Translations under genes and position numbers: made by a program
In this document: positions 1 through 9,380 of the stretch, piece after piece
Layout: every line of letters begins with the position of its first letter
Numbering within the stretch: the stretch's first letter is position 1
Notes under the pieces: generated by a model
Told to the model about the DNA's origin: nothing
The model's input: only the letters and a program-made list of their open reading frames with translations
Databases searched by the model: none
Assembly (NCBI RefSeq): GCF_036867195.1
Contig: NZ_JBAJII010000001.1
Span: 372,001 to 436,000, forward strand
Source: Arthrobacter sp. Soc17.1.1.1
GTDB taxonomy: Bacteria; Actinomycetota; Actinomycetes; Actinomycetales; Micrococcaceae
Direction of reading: 5' to 3'
Length of the DNA: 64,000 nt

Positions 1-402
1 GGCGGCTGCGGTGCTGCTGCGACGGGCGGCGCCGGCGGCCGCATCCGCGGCGGCTCTCGCCTTCTCGGTCGCGATGCGGAGTCGCTCGGAGGAGCGTGCA
101 CCGCCGACGCCCTCAGGGTCGGAGTCGTCGCTGCGGCCGGAATCGCCTCCGGGTCGCGGTCCTGGCGCAGGAGCGCCGGGAGCGGACGGCGTCCCGGACA
201 ATGGCCCGGTCGATGGCCCGGCCGATGGCCCGGACCGGTCGTCCTCGCCCGGTGCCGTGGTGCGGGGCTGCGCCGCCCGAAGACGGTCGAGGACGCTCGC
301 CGTGGCGGTCGGCGGCTCGGCCGCGGGCGTCCGACGGGCGATCGTCGGCGGCCGGACCGGCTTCTCAGGAAGCCGGGGTCCCGGGGTCTTCGGGGTGCTC
401 AT
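1..402 (-). CDS. unknown protein, 3' part cut by window edge
   Basis: A minus-strand frame opens with ATG at 402 and is still open at the left edge (134 codons seen). It begins MSTPKTPGPRLPEKPVRPPT, runs through a Pro/Gly/Ser-rich disordered stretch, then an Ala/Arg/Glu-rich segment with ATEKARAAADAAAGAA. The first 38 bases overlap the end of the DedA gene in another frame, as is usual for translationally coupled genes, and no stop occurs in more than 130 codons. No family is recognised; it may be a disordered N-terminus ahead of a domain lying outside the window. The frame's reality is fairly likely, its function unknown. Confidence 0.5.
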   Translation of the reverse strand, partial: MSTPKTPGPRLPEKPVRPPTIARRTPAAEPPTATASVLDRLRAAQPRTTAPGEDDRSGPSAGPSTGPLSGTPSAPGAPAPGPRPGGDSGRSDDSDPEGVGGARSSERLRIATEKARAAADAAAGAARRSSTAAA

Positions 403-997
403 GCGCTGTGGAGGCCTTCCGGTTCTTCACGGCGAGGATTGCCGCCGTGATGGCTCCCACCAGCGTACCGACCGCCATCCCGAGCAGGGCGCTGACGCCC
501 GCGGGCAGCCCGGTGGAGGCACCCGCGACGAAGCCGAGCCCGAGGAGCCACGCGGTCCACAGCACGCCCCCACCGGCGGCAGCGAGCATGAACGGGCGGA
601 CGGGCAGTTCGGCGATGCCCGCCGCCGCCACGCTCGCGGTGCGCCCGCCGGGCAGGAAACGGACGGCGACGACGGCGGCGTAGGTGGGTGAGGTGCCTGC
701 CTTCTCGATGGCGTTGCGCAGTCCGCGGTGGACGGCGCGGCCCCACCGGAAGCGGTCGAGGAAGTGGGTGAGCCGGCGCCGGAACAGCAGGAAGATCGCC
801 ACGTCGCCGATCCAGCTCCCCGCGAACGTCGCGAGGACGGCGAAGGGGAGCAGGAGCCTGCTGTGGGCGGACATGGTGCCGGCGCCGATGACGAGGAGTT
901 CCGAGGGCACGACGGGAAGCACGACGTCGACGACGATGACGGCGAACATGACGAGGAGGTAGAGCGGTGCTGGGATGTCCGTTCCGGGCAGGTCCAC
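365..997 (-). CDS. DedA family integral membrane protein
   Basis: 210 residues, normal DedA length, with about four hydrophobic segments (about residues 11-30, 48-70, 130-155, 160-185) and the DedA core including the FxGR-like motif RFLPGGRT near residue 112. DedA/SNARE-associated proteins are inner-membrane proteins linked to lipid flipping and membrane homeostasis; the substrate cannot be read from sequence. Start is GTG at 997. On the minus strand a TAGATT hexamer (1009-1004) ends six bases before it and there is no Shine-Dalgarno, which suggests a leaderless mRNA. The gene overlaps the next minus-strand gene by 38 bases. Confidence 0.88.
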   Translation of the reverse strand: MDLPGTDIPAPLYLLVMFAVIVVDVVLPVVPSELLVIGAGTMSAHSRLLLPFAVLATFAGSWIGDVAIFLLFRRRLTHFLDRFRWGRAVHRGLRNAIEKAGTSPTYAAVVAVRFLPGGRTASVAAAGIAELPVRPFMLAAAGGGVLWTAWLLGLGFVAGASTGLPAGVSALLGMAVGTLVGAITAAILAVKNRKASTAHEHPEDPGTPAS

Positions 998-1055
998 CCT
1001 GCAAATCTACCGTCCGGTCACCACCCCGGTCCCGGGTCGCCCGGGATCAGGGTGG

Positions 1056-1973
1056 TCAGGTGAACTCGCTGAGGGCGAGGCCGGACTCGAACTGCCGGTC
1101 CGCGCCGGTCAGCGGGTCGCGGAAGGCGATGCTGTGCGCGAGCAGCTGCAGCGGCCGCGTGTAGTCGTCCGGCGCCTGCGGATGGAGCACGGGGTAGAAC
1201 GGGTCGTTGATGATGCCGAGCCCGAGCGAGGCCATGTGCAGCCTCAGCTGGTGCGTCTTGCCCGTGTGCGGCTGCAGCCGGTACAGCCCGCGGCCCTCGC
1301 GCTGCTCGAGCAGGCTGACGGTGGTGTGCGTGTTCGCGGGCCCCTCCACCTCCTGCGCCAGGAGGTAGGTGCGCGATTTCACGATCCGGCTCCGCACGTC
1401 GAGCGGCTCGGTGTCCAGGTGCAGCTCGGGCCGGACGGGGGCCACCGCGCGGTACTCCTTGCTGATGCGCCGTTTCTCGAAGAGCAGCTGGTACGCGCCG
1501 CGCGTCCCGGGATCGACGGAGAACATGAGGACACCCGCGGTCATGCGGTCCAGGCGGTGCATGGGGATGAGGTCAGGGAGGCCGAGCTCCACGCGCAGCC
1601 GGACGAGGGCGGACTCCGCGACGTACATCCCGCCCGGGGTGGTGGGCAGGAAATGCGGCTTGTCGACGACGAGCAGGTGCGCGTCCCGGTGCAGCACGGT
1701 CAGCTCGACCGGGAGCCGTTCCTCCACCGGGAGCTCGCGGTAGTACCAGACGAAGGTGTGCTCGCCCAGCGGCGTGGTGCGCGTGAGGACCTCGCCGCCG
1801 AGCGCGACCACCTCGCCGCGGTCGAAGCGCTCGCCGATGCCCTCGGGATCCACGTGGTCGAACCGGTCGAGGATGTACTCGAGCGCCGTCTCCCAGGGTC
1901 CCTCGGCGGGCAGCCGGAGCCGGGTGGCGTTGACGCCGTTGCGGACGGGCAGGGGCGAGCGCATCGCCATCAC
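1056..1973 (-). CDS. RluA-family RNA pseudouridine synthase
   Basis: 305 residues. The signature HRLDRMTAGV (about residues 140-149) contains the catalytic Asp of RluA-type pseudouridine synthases, and LQPHTGKTHQLRLHM follows near residue 235. It isomerises uridine to pseudouridine in rRNA or tRNA; which site cannot be told from sequence. It lies 30 bases after the nei2-like gene on the same strand and is probably co-transcribed with lhr and nei2. Start GTG 1973 is taken; in-frame ATGs at 1970 and 1964 are alternatives. Confidence 0.9.
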   Translation of the reverse strand: MMAMRSPLPVRNGVNATRLRLPAEGPWETALEYILDRFDHVDPEGIGERFDRGEVVALGGEVLTRTTPLGEHTFVWYYRELPVEERLPVELTVLHRDAHLLVVDKPHFLPTTPGGMYVAESALVRLRVELGLPDLIPMHRLDRMTAGVLMFSVDPGTRGAYQLLFEKRRISKEYRAVAPVRPELHLDTEPLDVRSRIVKSRTYLLAQEVEGPANTHTTVSLLEQREGRGLYRLQPHTGKTHQLRLHMASLGLGIINDPFYPVLHPQAPDDYTRPLQLLAHSIAFRDPLTGADRQFESGLALSEFT

Positions 1974-2003
1974 CGCATCACCCGCCCGTCGCCGTCCACC
2001 CCG

Positions 2004-2822
2004 TCAGGGTAGTGCCGCTCCGGCCGGGGTTCCCAATCGCGGCTGGCAGTGCGGGCAGTAGTAGAGCTCGCGCAGTTCCGTCTCCCGGTCGCCGAGCTGC
2101 TCGAGGGCCACGGGTGTGCCGCAGCGCAGGCACCCGCGGCGGGACCGCCCGTAGACCCAGAGCGTGTTGCCGCGCAGCTGCCCCGTGGTGGCCCGGGTGC
2201 TGCGCGCCTTGTTCGCCTCGAGGAGCTTCTTCGACAGCTCGACCATGCGCGGCAGGTTCGGCACCTCGCCCGTGGGCGTGAGCGGGTGGACACCCGCCAG
2301 GAAGCACAGCTCGCACCGGTACACGTTGCCGATCCCGGCGAGGTTCCGCTGGTCGAGCAGGGCCAGGCCGATGGGCCGTTCGGGCTGCTCCAGCAGCCGG
2401 CGCAGCGCCTCGTCCGGGTCCCAGTCGGCCCCCAGGAGGTCGGGCCCGAGGTAGCCGACGGCCTCCTCCTCCTCGGCGCGCGGGATGACCCGGAGGAAGC
2501 CGAGCTCGAATCCCACGACGACGGCGTCCTCCGTCTCCAGGATGCACCGCGCCTTGAACGCCGGACGCCGCCACTTCTCACCGTGGGCGTAGACGTGCCA
2601 GAGGCCCTCCATCTTCAGGTGCGAGTGGATGTCCCAGCCGTCGTCGCCCCCGCCGCGGATGAGCAGGTGCTTCCCCCGGGCCACGGCCTCCTGCACGGTG
2701 TCGCCGGTGAAGTCCACGGTGGCGAAGCGGGGCACCCGGATGTCGCAGCGGGTGAGCACCTTCCCCGCGAGGGCGCGGTGCAGCTCGCGGGCGGCCCGCC
2801 AGACGGTATCCCCCTCAGGCAC
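2004..2822 (-). CDS. Fpg/Nei family DNA glycosylase (Nei2-like)
   Basis: 272 residues, starting PEGDTVWRAARELHRAL: the Pro after the initiator Met and the following Glu are the catalytic pair of Fpg/Nei enzymes. A C-terminal zinc finger has CLRCG at about residue 236 and YYCPHC at about 258. The enzyme excises oxidised bases and nicks the abasic site (base excision repair). Its GTG start at 2822 overlaps the lhr stop by eight bases, so the two are translationally coupled. Lhr-Nei2 adjacency is a known actinobacterial arrangement pointing to a shared repair role. Confidence 0.92.
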   Translation of the reverse strand: MPEGDTVWRAARELHRALAGKVLTRCDIRVPRFATVDFTGDTVQEAVARGKHLLIRGGGDDGWDIHSHLKMEGLWHVYAHGEKWRRPAFKARCILETEDAVVVGFELGFLRVIPRAEEEEAVGYLGPDLLGADWDPDEALRRLLEQPERPIGLALLDQRNLAGIGNVYRCELCFLAGVHPLTPTGEVPNLPRMVELSKKLLEANKARSTRATTGQLRGNTLWVYGRSRRGCLRCGTPVALEQLGDRETELRELYYCPHCQPRLGTPAGAALP

Positions 2823-5800
2823 GGATCCTCAGCCCCTTCGGGGTGGAGTGGAACCCGGCGGCGGCCAGGGCCCGGCCGATGTCCGTGTCCAGGATCTCCC
2901 CGCCGTTCACCTTCTCGAGGGCCATCTTGTCCGCGGCGCCCCGGCGGATGATCGTGACCAGGGACAGGGCTGCGGCGCGCAGGACGTCGGCGTCCTCGGT
3001 GAAGGTCAGCAGGGTCTTCCCGCCACGCTCCACGTAGAGGGCGAGCGCTCCGTCCACGAGCACCACGAGGGCGCCCGCCTTCCGCCCCGCCCGGTGACCG
3101 CCGTCGGCCTGCGGCCAGCTCAGTGCCGCACCGTAGGGATTGGCGGGGTCGGTGGCCGCGAGCGCGACGGCCTTCAGGGGAGGGGCCTCGCCGCCGAGGA
3201 CGTCCTGTGCCGTGGGCAGCTGATTGTCGGCGCTGAACGAGCGCAGCCGGTCCACCGTGGCGGGCACCGCGAACTGGGCGGCGCCGAGGTGCTCGATGAA
3301 GTAGCCGCGCCGGCACCGGCCCATCTCCTCGAGGCGTGCCAGCACCTTGTACATGAGGCCGAATCCTCCGGGGATGCCCTCCTGTCCCACGGCGCCGCGC
3401 GTGACGACCCCGTACCGGTCGAGGAGCAGTTCCGCCGTGGCGTGGGCGTGCAGCGTCGTCTCCGCCTCCACCCCCGGCAGCATGTTCCAGCGGCCGGCGG
3501 CCAGGGGCGGGGTGGGCCGCTGGTAGCTGCCGCCGTCGTCCGCGGCGGCGCTCAACCGCATCGACGCCCCCGTGAGGGACTTGCCGGGCGCACGGCCCAG
3601 CCGGCCCGCCCGCGACGTCCGGGCCCGGGCCGGGACCGATTTCTGCTTGTGCGCCGTCTTGCCGTGCGCGAGCAGTGCCCGCACGGGCGTGAAGGTGTCG
3701 TTGCTGATCCGGCCGGCCCACACCAGGTCCCACAGGGCGGTGACGACGGCGGTGTCGGGGGTCGCCTCCTGCACGTCGAGGAGGTTGGTGAGCTGCCGCA
3801 GGAAGTAGCCGCCGCCGCCGGCCAGCAGGTCCAGCAGCGCCGTGTGCAGGGCGGTCGGCTCGAACGCCGGATCCGGTCGCAGGGTCAGGGGCGCGTTCTC
3901 GGCGAGGTGCAGCGCGATCCAGCCGTCGTTGCCGGCCAGGGACCCGGCACCGGACCACAGCACCTCCCCGGTCGCCGTCAGCTCGTCGAGCATCGCCGGT
4001 GCGTAGTTGGCCACGCGCTGCGCGAGGATGAGCGGTTCCCACGCCGAGGCGGGGATCGGCACGCCGGAGAGCTGGTCGATGACCGTGATCACCCCGTCGA
4101 GGCCGCGCAGGCTGGAGCCGATGTGCTGCCAGGCGGGCAGGAACCGGCCGTACGCGGCCGGGTCGACGGGCTCGACCTCCTGCCGGAGGGCGGCGAGCGA
4201 CCGGCGGCGCAGGCGGCGGAGCACCTCGGCGTCGCACCACTCGCTCGCGGCGGGCGCATGCACGGTGATGGTGCCCGGAGCGGCGCCCGAGGCGGCCGAG
4301 ATGTCGAGGACGGGCACGGACTCCGCGGGGCGGAACTCGCCCTCCACCACGCGCCCTGCGCCGGCGAGGCGCTGCAGCGCGCCGGCGACGACGGCGACGC
4401 CGAGGCCCAGGCGGGCCGCGGCCTCGGCGGCGGTGAACGGACCGTGCGTGCGCGCGTAACGGCCCACGAGGTCACCGAGCGGGTCATCGACGGGTTCGAT
4501 GAACGCCAGCGGGATGCCCATGGGCAGCGGGACGCCGAGGGCGTCGCGCAGGCGGGCGGCGTCCTCGACGGCCGAGATCCGCTCGACGCCGGCGATGTGC
4601 ACGGTCAGCGCACGGTTCGCCTTCACGAGTGCCGCGACATGACGGTCCACCACCTCGAGGGACGCGTGGCCCCGTACCGGGGCGGGGGAGTCGGCCATGA
4701 GCGCCTCATCGGAGGCATCCTCGTCGGCGGACGCATCCAAGGACGCATCCAGTGACGCATCCAGTGACGCACCGGACGACGCGTTCAAGGACACGTCCGG
4801 GGACCCGCCGTTCGGACGCGTGGCGGCGTCGGCGGGCGCGGGCAGTCCGTCCGCGGGGGCCTCGAGCCGCTCGGCGACTTCCTCGACAGTGAGCGGTCCG
4901 AGCAGGCGCAGCAGGTCCGCGACGCCCTCGAGTCCCCGCGCCAGGCGGTCGGGCCGGAGGCGCTGCAGTTCGAGTTCCGTCTCGGCGATGACCCGGGCAT
5001 CGAGCAGTTCCCGCAGCTCGGCCCGGCCGAGCAGTTCGTTGAGGAGCGTCGGGTCGAGCGAGAGCGCCGCGGCCCGCCGTTCGGCCAGCGGGGAATCCCC
5101 CTCGTACAGGAAGGACGCCACGTAGCCGAACAGCATGGACCGCGCGAAGGGCGAGGGCTGCTGCGTGGTGACCTCGACGATGCGCAGCTCCCTGCGCTCG
5201 ATGGATGCGGCGAGCTCCTTCAGCGCGGGCAGGTCGTAGACGTCCTGCAGGCATTCGCGCACCGTCTCGAGCACGATCGGGAACGTCGGGTACTTCTTGG
5301 CGACGTCGAGCAGCTGCGCCGACCGCTGCCGCTGCTGCCACAGGGGAGTGCGCTTGCTCGGGTTCTGCCGTGGCAGGAGCAGGGCGCGGGCGGCGCACTC
5401 GCGGAACCGGGACGCGAAGAGCGCGGAACCGCCCACCTCGGCGGTGACGATGCCGTCGAGCTCCTCGGGGTCGAACAGGAAGAGATCGGCGCCGGGGGGC
5501 TCGTCCTCCATGAGCGGCACCCGCAGCACGATGCCGTCGTCGGATGCCATCGCCGCGCCGTCCATGCCGTACCGCTGCTCGAGCCGGGCACCGACGGCGA
5601 GCGCCCAGGGCGCGTGCACGGGCATGCCGAAGGGGCTGTGCAGCACCACGCGCCAGTCGCCGAGTTCGTCGTGGAACCGCTCGACCACGAGCGTCCGGTC
5701 GCTCGGCACCACCTCGGTGGCCTCGCGCTGCTCCGTCAGGTAGGTGATGAGGTTGCCGGACGCCCACGCGTCCAGGCCGATCCTCTCGCACCGCTCCTGC

Positions 5801-7833
5801 GCCTTCTCGGGCGTGGACCCCGACATCTCCCGGTTGAACGCGCCGAGGGCGCGGCCGAGCTCCACGGGCCGGCCGAGGGAGTCGCCCTTCCAGAACGGGA
5901 GCTTGCCGGGCTGGCCGAAGGCGGGGGAGACCAGCACGCGATCGTGGGTGATCTCCTCGATCCGCCAGCTGGTGGCGCCGAGGGCGAAGACATCACCCAC
6001 CCGCGATTCGTACACCATCTCCTCGTCGAGCTCGCCGACGCGGCGGCCGCCCGCGCGCGGGCCCTCGCCCTCGGATCCGACGAGGAACACCCCGAACAGC
6101 CCGCGGTCGGGGATGGTGCCGCCGGAGGTGACCGCCAGGCGCTGCGCCCCGGGCCGGCCCGTGATGGTCCCCTCCACGCGGTCCCAGATGATGCGCGGGC
6201 GCAGCTCGGCGAACTCGTCGGACGGGTACAGGCCGGCGAGGAGGTCGAGGGTCGCGTCGAACGCGGACCGCGGCAGGGTGGCGAACGGCGCGGAGGCACG
6301 GACGACGTCGAACCACTCCTCGACGTCGATGGTGCCGAGCGCTGCGGCCGCGACGGTCTGCTGCGCCAGGATGTCCAGCGGGTTGGTGGGGATGTAGAGG
6401 GGCTCGATCTGCCCGGCGAGCATGCGCTCCACCGTGACCGTGGTGTTGATGAGGTCGCCCCGGTGCTTCGGGAACAGCACGCCCTGGGAGACCTCGCCGA
6501 CCTGGTGGCCCGCGCGGCCGACGCGCTGGAGGCCGCTCGCCACGGAGTGCGGCGACTCGACCTGCACCACCAGGTCCACCGCGCCCATGTCGATGCCCAG
6601 CTCCAGCGAACTCGTCGCGACGACGCATCGCAGCCGCCCTGATTTGAGGTCGTCCTCGATGAGCGCGCGCTGGTCCTTGGACACCGAGCCGTGATGCGCC
6701 CGCGCGAGCAGCGGCTCGGCGCCGCTGGTCTGCCCGGCCTGCGCCATCATCTGGGCGGGGGTCGCGGTGGTGTGGGCGAACGACGGAGCGGCCGTGGGTT
6801 CGACGGCGGCCGGGTTGCCGCCCGCGGCCCACACGGCGTCGCGCTCGCGGCGCTCCGCGTGGATCTCGTTGAGCCGCGCGGTCAGGCGCTCGGCGAGGCG
6901 GCGCGAGTTGGCGAACACGATCGTGGACCGGTTCTGCTCGATCAGGTCGACGATCTTCTCCTCGACGTGAGGCCAGATGCTCGCCTGCGGCACCGCATCG
7001 CCGTCGTCCTCGGTGTTCGAGGCCGCCCCGCCGAGCTCCGTCATGTCCTCCACGGGCACGGTGACGGTGAGATCCCACTTCTTCTCGGACGGCGGGGCCA
7101 CGATCTCCACGGGCGCGTTGCCCGCGAGGAACCGGGCCACGGTCTCCTTGGGCTCCACCGTTGCCGAGAGACCGATGCGCTGCACGGGCTTGTCCAGCAG
7201 GGCGTCGAGGCGCGCCAGGGACACCGCGAGGTGCGCTCCGCGCTTGGTGCCCGCGACCGCATGGACCTCGTCGATGATGACGGTGTCCACCTCCATGAGG
7301 GTCTCGCGCGCCTTCGACGTGAGCATGAGGAACAGCGACTCGGGCGTGGTGATGAGGATGTCCGGCGGCCGGGTGAGCATCGCCCGCCGCTCGGCCTGCG
7401 GGGTGTCGCCGGAGCGGACGCCGACCGTGATACCGGGCGCGGGCAGTCCGAGGCGCTTGGCCGTCTGCGTGATGCCGATCAGCGGCGCCCGCAGGTTCCG
7501 CTCGACGTCGACGCCGAGTGCCTTCAGGGGCGAGATGTACAGCACACGGGTGGTGCGTCTCGGCTTAGCGGGGGCTTTCCGGCCCTTCCCGGACGCCGCG
7601 ACCGGGGCCTCGGCGGCGTCCCCGCTGCCCTCGCCCGAGGCGATCAGGCGGTCGAGGGCCCAGAGGAACGCCGCGAGGGTCTTGCCCGAGCCGGTGGGGG
7701 CGACGACGAGGGCGTTGGAACCGGCGGAGATGGCGGACCAGGCGCCCTCCTGGGCAGGGGTGGGCTCGGTGAAGGCACCGGCGAACCACTCGTGCGTGGC
7801 CGGGGTGAACCTCGTCAGTACCTGCGTCGTCAC
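2815..7833 (-). CDS. lhr: Lhr-type superfamily 2 ATP-dependent helicase
   Basis: 1672 residues from GTG 7833, in the usual range for long Lhr helicases (about 1500) plus an insert. APTGSGKT (Walker A, about 45-52) and IIDEVHAV (DEVH box) mark the helicase core; the second RecA domain has LELGIDMGAVD and QRVGRAGH. The Lhr winged-helix and long C-terminal region follow. Around residues 1005-1040 lies a low-complexity Asp-Ala-Ser repeat linker encoded by 12-bp DNA repeats. Lhr translocates 3'-5' on ssDNA and unwinds RNA:DNA hybrids in repair. The start has no Shine-Dalgarno; CATGAT ends six bases before it. Upstream in-frame codons are open but non-coding in character. Confidence 0.95.
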   Translation of the reverse strand: MTTQVLTRFTPATHEWFAGAFTEPTPAQEGAWSAISAGSNALVVAPTGSGKTLAAFLWALDRLIASGEGSGDAAEAPVAASGKGRKAPAKPRRTTRVLYISPLKALGVDVERNLRAPLIGITQTAKRLGLPAPGITVGVRSGDTPQAERRAMLTRPPDILITTPESLFLMLTSKARETLMEVDTVIIDEVHAVAGTKRGAHLAVSLARLDALLDKPVQRIGLSATVEPKETVARFLAGNAPVEIVAPPSEKKWDLTVTVPVEDMTELGGAASNTEDDGDAVPQASIWPHVEEKIVDLIEQNRSTIVFANSRRLAERLTARLNEIHAERRERDAVWAAGGNPAAVEPTAAPSFAHTTATPAQMMAQAGQTSGAEPLLARAHHGSVSKDQRALIEDDLKSGRLRCVVATSSLELGIDMGAVDLVVQVESPHSVASGLQRVGRAGHQVGEVSQGVLFPKHRGDLINTTVTVERMLAGQIEPLYIPTNPLDILAQQTVAAAALGTIDVEEWFDVVRASAPFATLPRSAFDATLDLLAGLYPSDEFAELRPRIIWDRVEGTITGRPGAQRLAVTSGGTIPDRGLFGVFLVGSEGEGPRAGGRRVGELDEEMVYESRVGDVFALGATSWRIEEITHDRVLVSPAFGQPGKLPFWKGDSLGRPVELGRALGAFNREMSGSTPEKAQERCERIGLDAWASGNLITYLTEQREATEVVPSDRTLVVERFHDELGDWRVVLHSPFGMPVHAPWALAVGARLEQRYGMDGAAMASDDGIVLRVPLMEDEPPGADLFLFDPEELDGIVTAEVGGSALFASRFRECAARALLLPRQNPSKRTPLWQQRQRSAQLLDVAKKYPTFPIVLETVRECLQDVYDLPALKELAASIERRELRIVEVTTQQPSPFARSMLFGYVASFLYEGDSPLAERRAAALSLDPTLLNELLGRAELRELLDARVIAETELELQRLRPDRLARGLEGVADLLRLLGPLTVEEVAERLEAPADGLPAPADAATRPNGGSPDVSLNASSGASLDASLDASLDASADEDASDEALMADSPAPVRGHASLEVVDRHVAALVKANRALTVHIAGVERISAVEDAARLRDALGVPLPMGIPLAFIEPVDDPLGDLVGRYARTHGPFTAAEAAARLGLGVAVVAGALQRLAGAGRVVEGEFRPAESVPVLDISAASGAAPGTITVHAPAASEWCDAEVLRRLRRRSLAALRQEVEPVDPAAYGRFLPAWQHIGSSLRGLDGVITVIDQLSGVPIPASAWEPLILAQRVANYAPAMLDELTATGEVLWSGAGSLAGNDGWIALHLAENAPLTLRPDPAFEPTALHTALLDLLAGGGGYFLRQLTNLLDVQEATPDTAVVTALWDLVWAGRISNDTFTPVRALLAHGKTAHKQKSVPARARTSRAGRLGRAPGKSLTGASMRLSAAADDGGSYQRPTPPLAAGRWNMLPGVEAETTLHAHATAELLLDRYGVVTRGAVGQEGIPGGFGLMYKVLARLEEMGRCRRGYFIEHLGAAQFAVPATVDRLRSFSADNQLPTAQDVLGGEAPPLKAVALAATDPANPYGAALSWPQADGGHRAGRKAGALVVLVDGALALYVERGGKTLLTFTEDADVLRAAALSLVTIIRRGAADKMALEKVNGGEILDTDIGRALAAAGFHSTPKGLRIRA
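4730..4777. repeat. 12-bp tandem repeat inside lhr
   Basis: Four 12-bp units start at 4730, 4742, 4754 and 4766, each built on gacgcatcc (the last is gacgcacc). On the minus strand they encode the DASLDASLDAS-like linker of Lhr. Because the unit length is a multiple of three, copy-number change would keep the frame. Confidence 0.85.
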
Positions 7834-7962
7834 CTCTTCATCATGCCCCAGCGCACCGACACTCGATGGAGGGACGGCGCACCGCCCACCTGCCCCCGTG
7901 GCGGGCACGGCGGGAGTAGGTTGCAGGGACGAGCCGCGCCGCGCGGCCGGGGGAGGAGCGGT

Positions 7963-8643
7963 GTGGCGGGAGAGGCAGGGACGGCGCAGCCCCGGGCCCC
8001 GCGGGGCCATGTGTCCCACAACTGGCTGCCCGTGGCGGGCATCGGGTCGCTCTTCCTCGGCGGCGCTGCGGCGGCGCTCGTGTTCGACGGCGACACGGGC
8101 CGCACGGCCGTCTACTTCGTGGTCGGCACACTCGTGCTGGTCGTCCTGACCACGCCGTGGCTCGTCCGGAACCCGCCCGCCATGCATCTGGGCGCGGGCG
8201 CGTACCTGGTGCTCGCCGTCGTCGTGGAACTGGGCGCGCTCCTCGGCGGGGCCGTGGAGGCCTTCCGGGGGCTCGGCGCCTGGGTGGTGCTCGGGATCGG
8301 CCTCGCCGTGTACGGGTACCTCGAGCGGGGCCGCGTCATGATCACCGCAGGAACGGGCGCCGCACTGCTGGGAGTCGTGGCCATCGCCGTCGACCTGCCG
8401 CGGCTGACCCTGGTGCTCGCGCTGGCCACCGCCGCGCTGCTCGTGGTCGCGGCCTGGCGGCTCCGGCTGCTCGGGCCGCACGCTGCCGTGCCGGCACGAC
8501 CGGTGTCCGGGGTGCGCCGGATCGGACGGCCGGCCCGAAGCGTCGGAGCCGACCCGTCAGGACGCGGGCTGCAACGTCCCGACGGTCAGCAGCACCACGG
8601 ACGCGGCCGAGCAGGCGGGGATCTGCTGGGGCAGCACGAGTGA
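7963..8643 (+). CDS. six-segment integral membrane protein
   Basis: 226 residues from GTG 7963, chosen because GGGAGGAG (7951-7958) is a good Shine-Dalgarno. After a short N-terminus there are about six hydrophobic helices (roughly residues 20-40, 45-65, 70-90, 98-115, 118-138, 142-162). The basic tail after about 185 reads antisense to the lipoprotein gene, with which it overlaps tail to tail (8557-8643). It is divergent from lhr across 129 bases. No family is recognised; function unknown. Confidence 0.7.
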   Translation: MAGEAGTAQPRAPRGHVSHNWLPVAGIGSLFLGGAAAALVFDGDTGRTAVYFVVGTLVLVVLTTPWLVRNPPAMHLGAGAYLVLAVVVELGALLGGAVEAFRGLGAWVVLGIGLAVYGYLERGRVMITAGTGAALLGVVAIAVDLPRLTLVLALATAALLVVAAWRLRLLGPHAAVPARPVSGVRRIGRPARSVGADPSGRGLQRPDGQQHHGRGRAGGDLLGQHE

Positions 8644-9285
8644 GTCGGTCGCCCCGGGCGGGTAGACCCGCAGGCCCGCGGCCGTGATGAGCCCGCAGTC
8701 CACGCCGTAGTTCTGGGCGTTGGTCTGCCGCAGCGTGGTGGTGGTCGACGCCCCCGGGGCGAGCGACACGAGGGTCGACGCCGAGCCGTCGCGGTCCGCG
8801 GGTGCGCCGATCTGGGCGCCGGCGGCATCCACGAAGGACACCCCGGGGAAGCCGTCCAGCGTGCACCCCTGATCGGAGGCGTTGGTCAGCACGAGCGTGC
8901 GGTACACGCTGCCCGCCGCACCGCCACCGAGCTGATCCGCGACGCTTCCTGTGAGCTGCGCGGCCGTGCAGGTCCCGCCGGAGACGGCTTCCGACGGCGG
9001 CGTCGTGGGCGCCTCGGCGGTCGGGGACGCCGACGCCGATGCCGAGGGAGCGCTCGACGGCGCCTCGCTCGTGGCATCGGCTGACGGCGAGGCCGATACC
9101 TCGGCGGACGGCGACGCGGACGGCGATGCCGACGGCGCTGCATCGGCCGACGCCGACCCGGCGGTCGACGCCGGTGCCGCCGTCCCGCCGTCCGTCCCGG
9201 ACGGCGCGCAGCCGCTCACCGCGATCAGGGTTCCGGCGGCCGCAGCGGCCATGATCCAACGCTTGCTCCCCAGCAGACTAGTCAT
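8557..9285 (-). CDS. secreted lipoprotein, DUF4232-like domain
   Basis: 242 residues. The N-terminal signal ends in lipobox AVSGC (Cys26), giving a lipid-anchored exported protein. Residues about 30-100 are an Ala/Ser/Pro low-complexity spacer typical of cell-wall-crossing linkers. The rest (CTAAQLTGSVADQ onward, with paired Cys) resembles the actinobacterial DUF4232 beta-sandwich found in many lipoproteins. Function unknown. Its 3' end overlaps the convergent membrane-protein gene. Confidence 0.82.
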   Translation of the reverse strand: MTSLLGSKRWIMAAAAAGTLIAVSGCAPSGTDGGTAAPASTAGSASADAAPSASPSASPSAEVSASPSADATSEAPSSAPSASASASPTAEAPTTPPSEAVSGGTCTAAQLTGSVADQLGGGAAGSVYRTLVLTNASDQGCTLDGFPGVSFVDAAGAQIGAPADRDGSASTLVSLAPGASTTTTLRQTNAQNYGVDCGLITAAGLRVYPPGATDSLVLPQQIPACSAASVVLLTVGTLQPAS

Positions 9286-9380
9286 GACCTCACCCTAGCT
9301 CCGGGATCCCGGAGCGCCAGTAGGCCGACACGGCCGTACCGGGATCGTTACCTGCGTGCGGTACACCCCGGCCGGGACGC

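Noticed and set aside
2629..4755. Long plus-strand open frames antisense to lhr and nei2
   Set aside because: High-GC shadow frames; the minus-strand proteins have clear family motifs over the whole length.
4730..4777. Short regular repeats considered as a CRISPR array
   Set aside because: Units are 12 bp with no spacers and encode protein; no cas genes are in the window.
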